A DNA stretch of 28,434 nt from an uncultured Eubacteriales bacterium (GCA_900548285.1 URKE01000023.1:1-28434), one strand, 5' to 3'. Shown: positions 14,119 to 22,725, counted from the stretch's first letter. The notes: generated by a model not told the origin, from the sequence alone. Numbers and translations are program-made.

Positions 14119-16752
14119 ATGGAGATGAACAAAACTTACAATCCTTTGGATTTCGAGGAGAGAATATACAAGGAGTGGGTTGAAAAGGGTTATTTTACCG
14201 CTAAGCCCGACAGAGAAAAAATCCCTTTCACGATCGTTATGCCGCCGCCGAACATCACCGGGCAACTGCATATCGGTCACGCTCTTGACGAATCCATACA
14301 GGACAGTATCATTCGTTTTAAGAGAATGCAGGGTTACGAGGCTTTATGGCTTCCCGGAACGGACCACGCGTCTATCGCGACCGAAGTTAAAATAGTCGAT
14401 CAGATGAAAGCCGAAGGACTTACCAAAGAGGACGTCGGCAGAGAAGGATTTCTCGAAAGAGCCTGGGCGTGGAAAAACAAGTACGGCGGAAGAATAGTCG
14501 AGCAACTCAAAAGGCTCGGCTCTTCGTGCGACTGGTCGAAACTCGCTTTTACGATGGACGACAGATGTTCGAGAGCGGTTAAGGAAGTTTTCGTAAATCT
14601 TTACGATAAAGGTTTGATTTATCAGGGAAAGAGAATAATTAACTGGTGTCCTCGTTGCAGGACCGCGCTTTCGGACGCGGAAGTGGAATACGTCGAAGAA
14701 CCGTCTTTCTTCTGGCATCTCAGATATTATCTTAAGGACAGCGACAGATATCTTGTCGTCGCCACGACGCGCCCTGAAACTATGTTCGGCGACACTGCGG
14801 TAGCGGTTAACCCCAAAGACCCGAGATATAAAGATATCGTAGGCAAAACGCTTATTCTGCCTATCGTCGGCAGGGAAATTCCGGTCATCGCGGATGATTA
14901 CGTAGACGTTGAATTCGGAACGGGCGCGGTTAAAATCACTCCCGCTCACGACCCGAACGACTTCGAGGTCGGGCTTCGTCACAATCTTCCCGTTATCCGC
15001 GTTATGGACGACGGCGCGATTATGAACGAAAACGCCGGAAAATATGCGGGGATGAGTCGTTACGAATGCAGAGAAGCGGTGGTTAAAGAACTGCAGGCTC
15101 TCGGCAACCTCGAAAAAATCGAGCCGCACGCGCACAACGTCGGGCATTGCTATCGTTGTCACGACACGGTCGAGCCTATCGTTTCCAAGCAGTGGTTTGT
15201 AAAAATGGAACCTCTCGCAAAACCGGCTATTTCCGCGGTGAGAAAAAAGAGCATCAAGTTTACTCCGCCGAGATTTACGAAGATTTACTATAACTGGATG
15301 GAAAACATCAAGGATTGGTGTATTTCCCGTCAACTCTGGTGGGGACACAGAATCCCGGCTTATTATTGCGACGAGTGCGGCGAAACCGTAGTCGCCAAAG
15401 AAGAACCGACGGTCTGTCCGAAGTGCGGAGGAAAGAAATTCCATCAGGACGAGGACGTTCTCGATACCTGGTTCAGTTCCGCGCTCTGGCCGTTCTCCAC
15501 GCTCGGTTATCCCGAAAAAACGGAAGAACTCGAATATTTCTATCCCACGGACGTCCTCGTCACCGCTTACGATATAATTTTCTTCTGGGTTGCGAGAATG
15601 ATTTTCAGCGGAATAGAGCATATGGACAGAATTCCGTTCAAGGACGTTCTTATTCACGGAATAGTCAGAGATTCTCAGGGCAGAAAGATGAGTAAGTCGC
15701 TCGGCAACGGCGTCGACCCGCTCGAAATTATCGATAAATACGGCGCGGATACGCTCAGATATTGTCTGCTTAACGGTATTTCCGCCGGTAACGATATCAG
15801 ATATTCTGCTGAAAAACTCGAAGGATGCAGAAACTTTATCAATAAGATATGGAACGCTTCGCGTTTCGTTCTGATGAACTGTGAAGACAGAAATATCAGA
15901 AACGAACTTGCCGATATTAAACTTACGCCGGTTGACAAATGGATCGTTTCCAAACTCAATTCGGTTGTCAAGGACGTCACCGTAAATATGGAGAAGTACG
16001 AGATCGGTCTTGCCTGCGCAGCGTTGCAGGATTTCGTCTGGTCGGATTTCTGCGACTGGTATATCGAACTTTGCAAGCCTGTTTTATACGGCGAGGATAA
16101 CGAAAAGAAAGACAATACGGTCAGCGCGCTTTGTTACGTTCTCAAAAACATGCTCAAACTTCTTCACCCGTTCATTCCGTTCGTTACAGAAGAAATTTAC
16201 GACCATATTCCCGGAACCGCGGGTAGCATTATGGTTTCGGATTTTCCGAAATATAACGCAAAACTCGCTTACAGAAAGGAAAGAGCGGCAACGGAAAAAA
16301 TTATGAACATAATAAAGTCCGTAAGAAACATCAAAGCGGAAACGGGCGCGGCACCGTCGGCGAAAGTCGATATTTACGTCGTTACGGCTAATAAACGCCT
16401 TATCGAAAACAGCGCGTCTTATATCCGCAAACTCGCAAACGTAGGGGATATCAAATACGTCGAAAATAAGGAAGAAATAAACGAAAAAGTAATCTCCAAA
16501 ATTCTTGACGGAGCGGAAATCTACATCCCTCTCGGCGAACTCGTGGATTACGACAAAGAACTTGCAAGACTCAAAGGCGAACTCGAAAAAACGGAAAACG
16601 AAATCGTAAGAGCGCAGGGAAAACTCTCCAACCAGGGATTCGTCGCAAAAGCGCCGAAGGCTCTCATTGACGCCGAAAAAGCGAAATTAACAAAATTTAC
16701 GGAAATTAAAGAAAAGATAGTCAAGAGTATCGAAGAACTCGAAAACCGATAA
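14119..16752 (+). CDS. valS: Valyl-tRNA synthetase
   Basis: Charges tRNA-Val with valine and edits mischarged threonine. At 877 residues it has the usual bacterial length. The class I signatures are intact: PPPNITGQLHIGHAL with HIGH at residues 51-54, and GRKMSKSLGNG with KMSKS at 523-527. The editing domain includes VATTRPETMFGDTAVAV and the TPAHDPNDFEVG motif. A four-cysteine segment (CDECG to CPKCG) lies just before the DTWFSS block. The C-terminal 65 residues form the coiled coil typical of ValRS. CGGAGAG precedes the ATG at 14119, five bases away. It is expressed from a consensus promoter without a T-box, which is unusual for an aminoacyl-tRNA synthetase gene in this phylum. Confidence 0.98.
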   Translation: MEMNKTYNPLDFEERIYKEWVEKGYFTAKPDREKIPFTIVMPPPNITGQLHIGHALDESIQDSIIRFKRMQGYEALWLPGTDHASIATEVKIVDQMKAEGLTKEDVGREGFLERAWAWKNKYGGRIVEQLKRLGSSCDWSKLAFTMDDRCSRAVKEVFVNLYDKGLIYQGKRIINWCPRCRTALSDAEVEYVEEPSFFWHLRYYLKDSDRYLVVATTRPETMFGDTAVAVNPKDPRYKDIVGKTLILPIVGREIPVIADDYVDVEFGTGAVKITPAHDPNDFEVGLRHNLPVIRVMDDGAIMNENAGKYAGMSRYECREAVVKELQALGNLEKIEPHAHNVGHCYRCHDTVEPIVSKQWFVKMEPLAKPAISAVRKKSIKFTPPRFTKIYYNWMENIKDWCISRQLWWGHRIPAYYCDECGETVVAKEEPTVCPKCGGKKFHQDEDVLDTWFSSALWPFSTLGYPEKTEELEYFYPTDVLVTAYDIIFFWVARMIFSGIEHMDRIPFKDVLIHGIVRDSQGRKMSKSLGNGVDPLEIIDKYGADTLRYCLLNGISAGNDIRYSAEKLEGCRNFINKIWNASRFVLMNCEDRNIRNELADIKLTPVDKWIVSKLNSVVKDVTVNMEKYEIGLACAALQDFVWSDFCDWYIELCKPVLYGEDNEKKDNTVSALCYVLKNMLKLLHPFIPFVTEEIYDHIPGTAGSIMVSDFPKYNAKLAYRKERAATEKIMNIIKSVRNIKAETGAAPSAKVDIYVVTANKRLIENSASYIRKLANVGDIKYVENKEEINEKVISKILDGAEIYIPLGELVDYDKELARLKGELEKTENEIVRAQGKLSNQGFVAKAPKALIDAEKAKLTKFTEIKEKIVKSIEELENR

Positions 16753-16759
16753 TCTTCCT

Positions 16760-16790
16760 GCCCGGGCAATAAAATCGTTCGGGCGTCTTT
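16760..16790 (+). terminator. Probable rho-independent terminator of valS
   Basis: GCCCG (16760-16764) pairs with CGGGC (16780-16784), followed by GTCTTTT. The stem is short and the loop long, so termination may be partial and some read-through into the RNase J gene is possible. Confidence 0.45.
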
Positions 16791-16821
16791 TCGTGTTTCC
16801 GACAAAACGGAGTATACAAAA

Positions 16822-18474
16822 TTGAACAATAAAAAATCATTGAAAGTCAGATTTTTAGGCGGAGTCGGCGAAATCGGCAAAAATATGACCGCTCTGGAAT
16901 ACGGTAAGGACATAATCATAATCGATGCCGGTCTTACTTTTCCCAACGCGGATATGCCGGGTATCGACCTGCTTATTCCCGATATTTCTTATCTCGTTCA
17001 GAACAAGGACAGAATAAGAGGTATAGTTTTAACGCACGGCCATGAAGACCACATAGGCGGTCTGCCGTACGTTTTAAAGGAAATCAACGTTCCCGTTTAC
17101 GGAACGAAACTCACTCTTATGCTTTGCGAGCATAAACTCATAGAGCAGAGAGTTCAGAATTATTCGCTTAATTGCATAAAACCGTCCGGCGTGGTGAAAC
17201 TCGGCTGTTTCTCGGTGGAATTCGTCCACGTCAACCATTCCATTCCCGGCAGTTGCGCTCTCGCGATAACAACGCCCGTCGGTATAGTTTATCATTCGGG
17301 CGATTTCAAAATCGATCTCACGCCGATAAACGGCGAAATGATCGACATTCCGAGAATTTCGGAAATCGGCAAAAAGGGCGTAACGCTCCTTCTTTGCGAA
17401 TCCACGAACGTTGAGCAGGAAGGTTATACCATGAGCGAACACGTCGTGGGCGAAACTCTCGACAGACTTTTTGCCGATAACGCGAAAAGAAGGCTTATCG
17501 TTGCGACTTTCGCGACGAACGTCCACAGATTGCAACAAATAATCAATCTTGCCGAAAAACATAAGAGAAAAATTGCATTTTCGGGCAGAAGTATGCTTAA
17601 CGTCGTAGACGCGGCAACGAGGGTAAACGAAATTTCTATCCCCGAAAACCTTGTCGTAGACATTGAAAAAATCAAAAATTACGCCGATAAAGATCTCGTT
17701 ATAGTTTCCACGGGCAGTCAGGGCGAGCCGATGAGTGCGCTCACGAGAATGGCAGCGGGCGAATATAATCAGGTTCAGGTCGGCAACAACGATACGATTA
17801 TCATTTCTGCTTCGCCCATTCCCGGCAACGAGAGGAGCATTTATCAGGTAATCAACAATCTTTACCGCAAAGGCGCGGAAGTCGTTTATAAATCTATTAC
17901 GAAAATTCACGTTTCGGGGCATGCTTGTCAGGAAGAGTTGAAAACGCTTCACACCCTTCTGAAGCCTAAATTTTTCATTCCCGTACACGGCGAGTACAGA
18001 CATCTTAAAAAACATTGTCGTCTTGCGAAGGAAATAGGGATGAAAGACGGGAATATGCTTATCGCCGATATCGGAGATACGATCGAAATTACCCCGAAGA
18101 GTATGAAACGAGGCGACAGATTTCAGTCGGGAACGAGATATATCGACGGACTTTCGATTGACGACAGCGAAAACGTCGTCAAGGACAGAAAGCATCTTGC
18201 CGAGGACGGCTTGATTATCGCCGTTTGTTGCGTTTCCGATGATACCGGCGAAATTATTCAAGGACCGGATATAATCAACAAGGGTTCGATTCTTTCCGAG
18301 GCGCAGGTTGCCGAAGCGAAAAATATCGTTATAAAAACGGTGAATTCTTTCGACGTTAAATCCGTCGGAGATATAAGCGAAATAAGGAACACAATCAGGA
18401 AGAATCTCAGGAATTACGTTATCAAAAAGACTAAGAAAAGCCCGATGATTATTCCCGTTTTAACCGAAGTATAA
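16822..18474 (+). CDS. rnj: Ribonuclease J
   Basis: A 550-residue metallo-beta-lactamase/beta-CASP nuclease, the endo- and 5'-exonuclease that drives mRNA turnover and rRNA maturation in most Bacillota. The zinc motif HGHEDH is at residues 72-77, with further ligands in YHSGDFKID and HVSGHACQEELK, and the HGEYRHL segment near the end of the beta-CASP domain. The C-terminal domain is full length. The start is a TTG at 16822, chosen because CGGAG lies nine bases upstream and the resulting MNNKKSLKVRFLGGVGEIG is the typical N-terminus. Its stop overlaps the TrmR start by one base (TAATG). Only this copy is visible, so J1 versus J2 identity is unclear. Confidence 0.95.
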   Translation: MNNKKSLKVRFLGGVGEIGKNMTALEYGKDIIIIDAGLTFPNADMPGIDLLIPDISYLVQNKDRIRGIVLTHGHEDHIGGLPYVLKEINVPVYGTKLTLMLCEHKLIEQRVQNYSLNCIKPSGVVKLGCFSVEFVHVNHSIPGSCALAITTPVGIVYHSGDFKIDLTPINGEMIDIPRISEIGKKGVTLLLCESTNVEQEGYTMSEHVVGETLDRLFADNAKRRLIVATFATNVHRLQQIINLAEKHKRKIAFSGRSMLNVVDAATRVNEISIPENLVVDIEKIKNYADKDLVIVSTGSQGEPMSALTRMAAGEYNQVQVGNNDTIIISASPIPGNERSIYQVINNLYRKGAEVVYKSITKIHVSGHACQEELKTLHTLLKPKFFIPVHGEYRHLKKHCRLAKEIGMKDGNMLIADIGDTIEITPKSMKRGDRFQSGTRYIDGLSIDDSENVVKDRKHLAEDGLIIAVCCVSDDTGEIIQGPDIINKGSILSEAQVAEAKNIVIKTVNSFDVKSVGDISEIRNTIRKNLRNYVIKKTKKSPMIIPVLTEV

Positions 18475-19106
18475 TGCACGATTACGTAAAGTCGCTTGCG
18501 ATAAAAAGCGCGGAAAACGCCGTGCCGGAAGAACTTATCGCGCTGAGAAACGATTACAGGAGTAGAGGAATCGCGACGATTCTTACCGAAAGCCTTAACA
18601 GCCTTATTCTCGTTGCGAAACTCGTCAAGCCGAGGAAGATTCTCGAATTCGGAACGTCGGTCGGCTGTTCCGGGATAGCCCTTCTGAACGCTTGCCCCGA
18701 AGCGACTCTTTATTCTATCGAGAGATACCGTCCGGCAGAAGACGAAGCGATGAAAAACTTTAAAAAATTTCAGGTAAATTCACGAGTTTTTACGTTTTTC
18801 GGCGAAGCGACGGAAGTCGTGGACGAAGTCGGCGATGGGTTTGATTTCGTATTTCTCGATTGTAACAAATCGAAGTATAAAGACCTTCTCCCGAAGATAA
18901 AAGAGAAAATGGCGAGCGGCGGCGTGTTGTTTGCGGACAACGTTCTGTTCCGCGGTTATATAACGGGCGAGGTCAAAACGCCGCACAGGCATAACACGAT
19001 AAGGAACAATATGCGCAGTTTTCTTGAAACGATTTCTGCGGATAAGGACTTTATAACCGCTGTTTCCGATACGGGCGACGGTATCAGTATATCATACAAA
19101 AAATAG
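18474..19106 (+). CDS. trmR: tRNA 5-hydroxyuridine methyltransferase (TrmR/YrrM-type O-methyltransferase)
   Basis: A 210-residue SAM-dependent O-methyltransferase of the COMT-like family. The SAM motif is LEFGTSVGCSGIALL (residues about 59-73), the metal/acid motif is FDFVFLDCNKSKY, and the DNVLFRG segment is characteristic of YrrM proteins. In Bacillus subtilis TrmR converts 5-hydroxyuridine at the wobble position of tRNA to 5-methoxyuridine, and its gene lies beside the U32 genes trhP1 and trhP2. Here a U32 gene follows after 54 bases, which supports this assignment over a small-molecule O-methyltransferase. The ATG overlaps the RNase J stop by one base, so it is co-transcribed with a general RNA-processing enzyme. 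Confidence 0.82.
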   Translation: MHDYVKSLAIKSAENAVPEELIALRNDYRSRGIATILTESLNSLILVAKLVKPRKILEFGTSVGCSGIALLNACPEATLYSIERYRPAEDEAMKNFKKFQVNSRVFTFFGEATEVVDEVGDGFDFVFLDCNKSKYKDLLPKIKEKMASGGVLFADNVLFRGYITGEVKTPHRHNTIRNNMRSFLETISADKDFITAVSDTGDGISISYKK

Positions 19107-19160
19107 TTACTATATTATGCCGTCAATGATCGCGCCGAACTTTGTCGGCAACGGAAACCT

Positions 19161-20375
19161 ATGAGAAAATTGGAACTGCTTGCTCCCGCAGGCAATTTTT
19201 CAAAACTTAAAACTGCCGTTTATTACGGCGCGGACGCCGTGTATCTCGGAGGGAAGAATTTTTCTCTTCGCGCTTTTTCCGATAATTTCTCGGATGAAGA
19301 AATCGTAGAAGCGGTTAAATTCGCTCACGGAAAAAACGTCAAAATCTACGTTACCGTCAATATTTTTGCGAGAAATTCCGATTTTGAAAAAGCGGCGGAT
19401 TATTTCCGTTTTCTCAAAAAAGCGGGCGTCGATGCCGTGCTTATAACCGACGTCGGATTGATATCCTTATGCAGACAGGTTGCGCCCGGATTGAAAATTC
19501 ATCTTTCCACTCAGGCGAACACGCTTAATAAATACGCGGTTAAATTCTGGGGCGATCTCGGGATTGAACGGGTGGTTCTCGCAAGGGAATTATCTCTTTC
19601 CGACATAAAAGAAATATCGGATTTTTGCCCGGAAACCCAACTCGAAGCCTTTGTTCACGGAGCGATGTGTATTTCTTACAGCGGCAGATGCCTTTTGTCG
19701 AATTATTTTAACGGCAGGGACGCTAACCGCGGCGAATGTGTTCAGGCATGTCGTTGGCAATACGAACTCAGAGAAAAATCCAAAGGCGGCGAGTTTTTCG
19801 GGATAGAAGAGGACGAAAGAGGCTCGTATATCCTTAACAGTAAAGACCTGAACATGATCGATCACATCGACGAAATGTCCGACGCGGGCGTTTGCTCTTT
19901 GAAAATCGAGGGTAGAATGAAGAGCGAGTATTACCTTGCTACGGTGATAAACGCTTATAGGAGAGCGATAGACAGTTTCTATAAAATCGGCGATAAATAC
20001 AAAGAAAACAGAATGTTTTACGACGAACTTTTAAAGACGAATCACCGCGTTTTCACCACGGCGTATATGCTCGGGGGTAACGATGAAACGGTTAATTATT
20101 CCGATTCTCAATCCGCGGGCGAAAAACAGTTTGTCGCAAACGTTATCGAGGGGACGAACGATGAGGGGTATTTTCTCGTTGAGATGCGTAATCGTTTCAA
20201 AAAAAGCGACGCGCTCGAAATTCTCACTCCGAACGATAATTTCAATTCCGTTATAGCCGTCGACAAAATGACCGACGAGGACGGCAATGAAATCGAGGAC
20301 GCCAAGTTGGTTCAGCAAAAACTCAGGATTTATTCCGATATCAAAGTTTCGGCAGGAGATATTTTGCGTAAGTAA
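19161..20375 (+). CDS. trhP: U32 family tRNA hydroxylation protein (TrhP-type)
   Basis: A 404-residue U32 'peptidase' family protein, full length for the YrrO/YegQ type. It begins with ELLAPAGNFSKLKTAVYYGADAVYLGG and carries the family signature EAFVHGAMCISYSGRCLLS. Four cysteines, Cys170, Cys177, Cys193 and Cys197 (NRGECVQACRW), are placed to bind an Fe-S cluster. TrhP proteins use prephenate to hydroxylate U34 of certain tRNAs, giving the substrate of TrmR, encoded directly upstream. The old peptidase label is unlikely to be the function here. The ribosome binding site is weak (ACGGAAA, six bases before ATG). Only one U32 gene is present, where B. subtilis has two side by side. Confidence 0.85.
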   Translation: MRKLELLAPAGNFSKLKTAVYYGADAVYLGGKNFSLRAFSDNFSDEEIVEAVKFAHGKNVKIYVTVNIFARNSDFEKAADYFRFLKKAGVDAVLITDVGLISLCRQVAPGLKIHLSTQANTLNKYAVKFWGDLGIERVVLARELSLSDIKEISDFCPETQLEAFVHGAMCISYSGRCLLSNYFNGRDANRGECVQACRWQYELREKSKGGEFFGIEEDERGSYILNSKDLNMIDHIDEMSDAGVCSLKIEGRMKSEYYLATVINAYRRAIDSFYKIGDKYKENRMFYDELLKTNHRVFTTAYMLGGNDETVNYSDSQSAGEKQFVANVIEGTNDEGYFLVEMRNRFKKSDALEILTPNDNFNSVIAVDKMTDEDGNEIEDAKLVQQKLRIYSDIKVSAGDILRK

Positions 20376-20444
20376 ATATTATCCGCATCGATATTTAAAA
20401 AAAAATCGGAACGACAAAAAACTTCATAATGTTAATAAATTCGA

Positions 20445-20474
20445 CATAGATTTATCCTGAGGGGTAAGTCTATG
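20445..20474 (+). promoter_or_regulatory. 13-bp hairpin sequestering the sigK ribosome binding site and start codon
   Basis: CATAGA (20445-20450) pairs with TCTATG (20469-20474). The stem continues inward through UUUAUCC against GGGUAAG with two G-U pairs, closing on the tetraloop UGAG (20458-20461). The 3' strand contains the GAGGGG ribosome binding site partner bases and the whole AUG start codon (20472-20474). Confidence 0.7.
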
Positions 20475-21173
20475 TTTTTTGATTTTCTCGATTTTATAAT
20501 ATCCAAACTCATATTTTTTTGTTCCGGAGTCGGAGGCGATAGTTTTCCTAAGCCTTTATCTCCCGAGGACGAAGCGAAATATCTTGCCGCGTTCCGCGAA
20601 AACGGCGATAAAAAATCAAGAGACATTCTGATAAAACATAATTTAAGGCTCGTGGCTCACATCGCGAAAAAATATCAGGGCGCGGAGGATGCCGACGACC
20701 TTATTTCCGTCGGCTCGATAGGACTGATAAAGGCGATAAACACGTTTGACCCGTCGAAAGGTACTCAACTCGCAACTTATACGGCGAGATGTGTCGAGAA
20801 CGAAATTCTTATGCTTCTGCGCTCGAATAAAAAGTACAAAAACAACGTTTCCATTTATGATTCCGTCGGTGTGGATAAAGACGGAAACGAGTTGACTATT
20901 CTCGACCTTATTGCGGAAAAAGAGGACGGCGTTCTCGCTAAAGTGGAAAATAAGTTGATAAAAGATAAATTTATCGAGGTTATGGAAAAATGTCTGTCGC
21001 CGAGAGAATACAAAATCATCTGCCTCAGATACGGATTGAAAGGCGGCAGACCGTTAACTCAGAGGGAAACGGCGAAATTATTGAAAATTTCGAGGTCGTA
21101 TATTTCGAGAATAGAGAAGCGTTCGGTCGAAAAAATAAAAGAAACGGTAAAAAAAGAGAAAATCGAAGTCTGA
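20472..21173 (+). CDS. sigK: Sporulation sigma factor SigK (pro-SigK)
   Basis: A 233-residue sigma-70 family factor that directs late mother-cell transcription during sporulation. The first 20 or so residues (MFFDFLDFIISKLIFFCSGV) are the hydrophobic pro-sequence that anchors SigK in the membrane until it is cleaved by SpoIVFB. The mature part starts around FPKPLSPEDEAKYL. Region 2 includes HNLRLVAHIAKKY, DLISVGSIGLIKAINTF and GTQLATYTARCVENEILM. Region 4 includes the helix-turn-helix SQRETAKLLKISRSYISRIEKRS-like segment near the end (here TQRETAKLL). The frame is uninterrupted, so no skin-type excision is needed. A CATAGATT preceded by an AT-rich -35-like region hints at SigE control, but overlaps the start-codon hairpin and is uncertain. 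Confidence 0.95.
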   Translation: MFFDFLDFIISKLIFFCSGVGGDSFPKPLSPEDEAKYLAAFRENGDKKSRDILIKHNLRLVAHIAKKYQGAEDADDLISVGSIGLIKAINTFDPSKGTQLATYTARCVENEILMLLRSNKKYKNNVSIYDSVGVDKDGNELTILDLIAEKEDGVLAKVENKLIKDKFIEVMEKCLSPREYKIICLRYGLKGGRPLTQRETAKLLKISRSYISRIEKRSVEKIKETVKKEKIEV

Positions 21174-21211
21174 TTGTTGCAAACCCTTATAAAAATTGTT
21201 GTAAAACCCTT
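21173..21211 (+). promoter_or_regulatory. Direct repeats upstream of rhaB, candidate activator site
   Basis: ATTGTTGCAAACCCTT (21173-21188) and ATTGTTGTAAAACCCTT (21195-21211) are direct repeats 22 bp apart, two helical turns. The second reaches the -35 of the rhaB promoter. This is the layout expected of an AraC-type activator such as RhaS; the regulator is not in the window. Confidence 0.6.
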
Positions 21212-21238
21212 GCAAAAAAATATAAATTATTATATTAT
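21210..21238 (+). promoter_or_regulatory. Probable promoter of rhaB
   Basis: TTGCAA (21210-21215) and TATTAT (21233-21238) are separated by 17 bases in a very AT-rich stretch. The -35 adjoins the second of the direct repeats. Confidence 0.55.
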
Positions 21239-21282
21239 ATAATTGAAATAATTCGGAGGGGCGGGGCAACCTGCAACAAATT

Positions 21283-22674
21283 ATGGAAAAATATTTTCTT
21301 GCAATAGATATCGGCGCGTCGAGCGGCAGACACATTCTTTCTCACATCGAAGACGGAAAACTTAAACTCGAAGAAGTTTACCGTTTCGAAAACGGAATGG
21401 ACGAAAAAGACGGACATCTCGTCTGGGATTACCGCAAACTTTTCAAAAACATAGTCGACGGACTTAAAGAGTGTAAAAAAATCGGAAAAATCCCGGTGTC
21501 GGTCGGCATCGATACCTGGGGCGTAGACTACGCGCTTCTCGATGAGAATGACGAAGTTATCGGCGACGTGTACGCTTACAGAGATTCGAGAACGGAAGAA
21601 CCGATAAAGAAAGTTCATTCTATCGTCCCTTTTGAAAAACTTTACGAAAGAACGGGTTCTCAATTCCAGATTTATAACACGATTTATCAACTTTACACCG
21701 ACAAACTCAGCGGAAAACTCGATAAAGCCGAAAGATTCCTTATGATGCCGGACTTTTTCGCGTTCCTTCTTACGGGCGTTAAGAAAAACGAATTTACAAA
21801 CGCTTCCACGACCGGACTTCTCAGCGCGAAAACGAGAGAGTGGGATATGGAAACGGTTAAAGATCTCGGTTTGCCCGAAAAACTTTTCAAAGAACTCGCT
21901 CAGCCCGCAACCCTCGTCGGAAAGGTAAAGCCCGAAATAGCGGCGGAAATCGGATACGAAACGAATATCGTTCTCACCGCCACTCACGACACGGCAAGCG
22001 CGGTTATGGCTGTTCCCGAAACGGGGCATCCTCTTTATATTTCGAGCGGAACGTGGTCGCTCCTTGGCATCGAAAGCCCTGTTGCGATTTCGACGAAAGA
22101 GGCTCTCGAAGCGAATTTCACGAACGAGGGCGGATATAATAAATCCACGAGATTCCTTAAAAATATAATGGGGCTCTGGATGATTCAGAACGTCCGCCGC
22201 GAACACGAGAAAAAATACAGTTGGGGCGACTATGTCGTTATGTCGAAGGCTGTTAAGGGCTTTGATTCGATCGTAGACGTAAACGATCAGAGATTCCTTG
22301 CGCCCGAAAGCATGATTGCCGCAATACAGGAATATTGCAGAGAAACGAATCAGAAAGTTCCGGAAACTCCGGGTGAAATCGCGCTCTGCGTTTACGACAG
22401 CCTTGCGGTTTGCTATGCGAAAGCCGTTAAAACTATCGAAAGCATAACCGGTTATAAGTTTGAAACCATACACATCGTCGGGGGCGGTTCGATGAACGGT
22501 TATCTCAACGAACTCACCGCAAAACGCACCGGGCTTAAAGTGATGGCAGGTCCCGTCGAGGCGACCGCAATCGGAAACATTATCGCTCAACTTCTTTACG
22601 ACGGAGCGGTTAAGACGATCGACGAAGCGAAAGAACTCGTCAAAATTTCCTTCGACGTGGAAACTATCGGCTGA
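21283..22674 (+). CDS. rhaB: Rhamnulokinase
   Basis: Phosphorylates L-rhamnulose to L-rhamnulose 1-phosphate, the second step of rhamnose breakdown, in the cytoplasm. The protein is 463 residues and of the FGGY sugar kinase fold. The N-terminal phosphate loop is AIDIGASSGRH (residues 7-17), VGIDTWGVDYALLD is the sugar-binding segment, and the catalytic Asp is at residue 236 in TATHDTASAV. The C-terminal nucleotide site is HIVGGGSMNGYLNEL. The ATG at 21283 gives the normal N-terminus, but the strong GGAGGGG sequence is about 22 bases upstream with no good site closer. The partner isomerase gene lies 2.3 kb downstream; no rhamnulose-1-phosphate aldolase or transporter is in the window. Confidence 0.96.
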   Translation: MEKYFLAIDIGASSGRHILSHIEDGKLKLEEVYRFENGMDEKDGHLVWDYRKLFKNIVDGLKECKKIGKIPVSVGIDTWGVDYALLDENDEVIGDVYAYRDSRTEEPIKKVHSIVPFEKLYERTGSQFQIYNTIYQLYTDKLSGKLDKAERFLMMPDFFAFLLTGVKKNEFTNASTTGLLSAKTREWDMETVKDLGLPEKLFKELAQPATLVGKVKPEIAAEIGYETNIVLTATHDTASAVMAVPETGHPLYISSGTWSLLGIESPVAISTKEALEANFTNEGGYNKSTRFLKNIMGLWMIQNVRREHEKKYSWGDYVVMSKAVKGFDSIVDVNDQRFLAPESMIAAIQEYCRETNQKVPETPGEIALCVYDSLAVCYAKAVKTIESITGYKFETIHIVGGGSMNGYLNELTAKRTGLKVMAGPVEATAIGNIIAQLLYDGAVKTIDEAKELVKISFDVETIG

Positions 22675-22701
22675 AACGAAATAATCGCGACTTTCTTCTA
22701 A

Positions 22702-22712
22702 TATACTGTATA
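22702..22712. other. 11-bp palindrome before the deacetylase gene
   Basis: TATACTGTATA is a perfect palindrome around a central T, abutting the AGAGGTGAG ribosome binding site of the following gene. It could be a small operator or a -10 element (TATACT), but no matching -35 is obvious. Confidence 0.25.
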
Positions 22713-22725
22713 GAGGTGAGTCGAA

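Noticed and set aside
14344..15657. 437-codon minus-strand open frame inside valS
   Set aside because: valS is certain, and the antisense frame is a by-product of its codon choice with no motif or ribosome binding site.
17074..18261. 395-codon minus-strand open frame inside the RNase J gene
   Set aside because: Shadow of a conserved gene; no recognisable domain.
21235..22590. 451-codon minus-strand open frame opposite rhaB
   Set aside because: Shadow of rhaB; Phe/Arg-rich composition without domain signatures.
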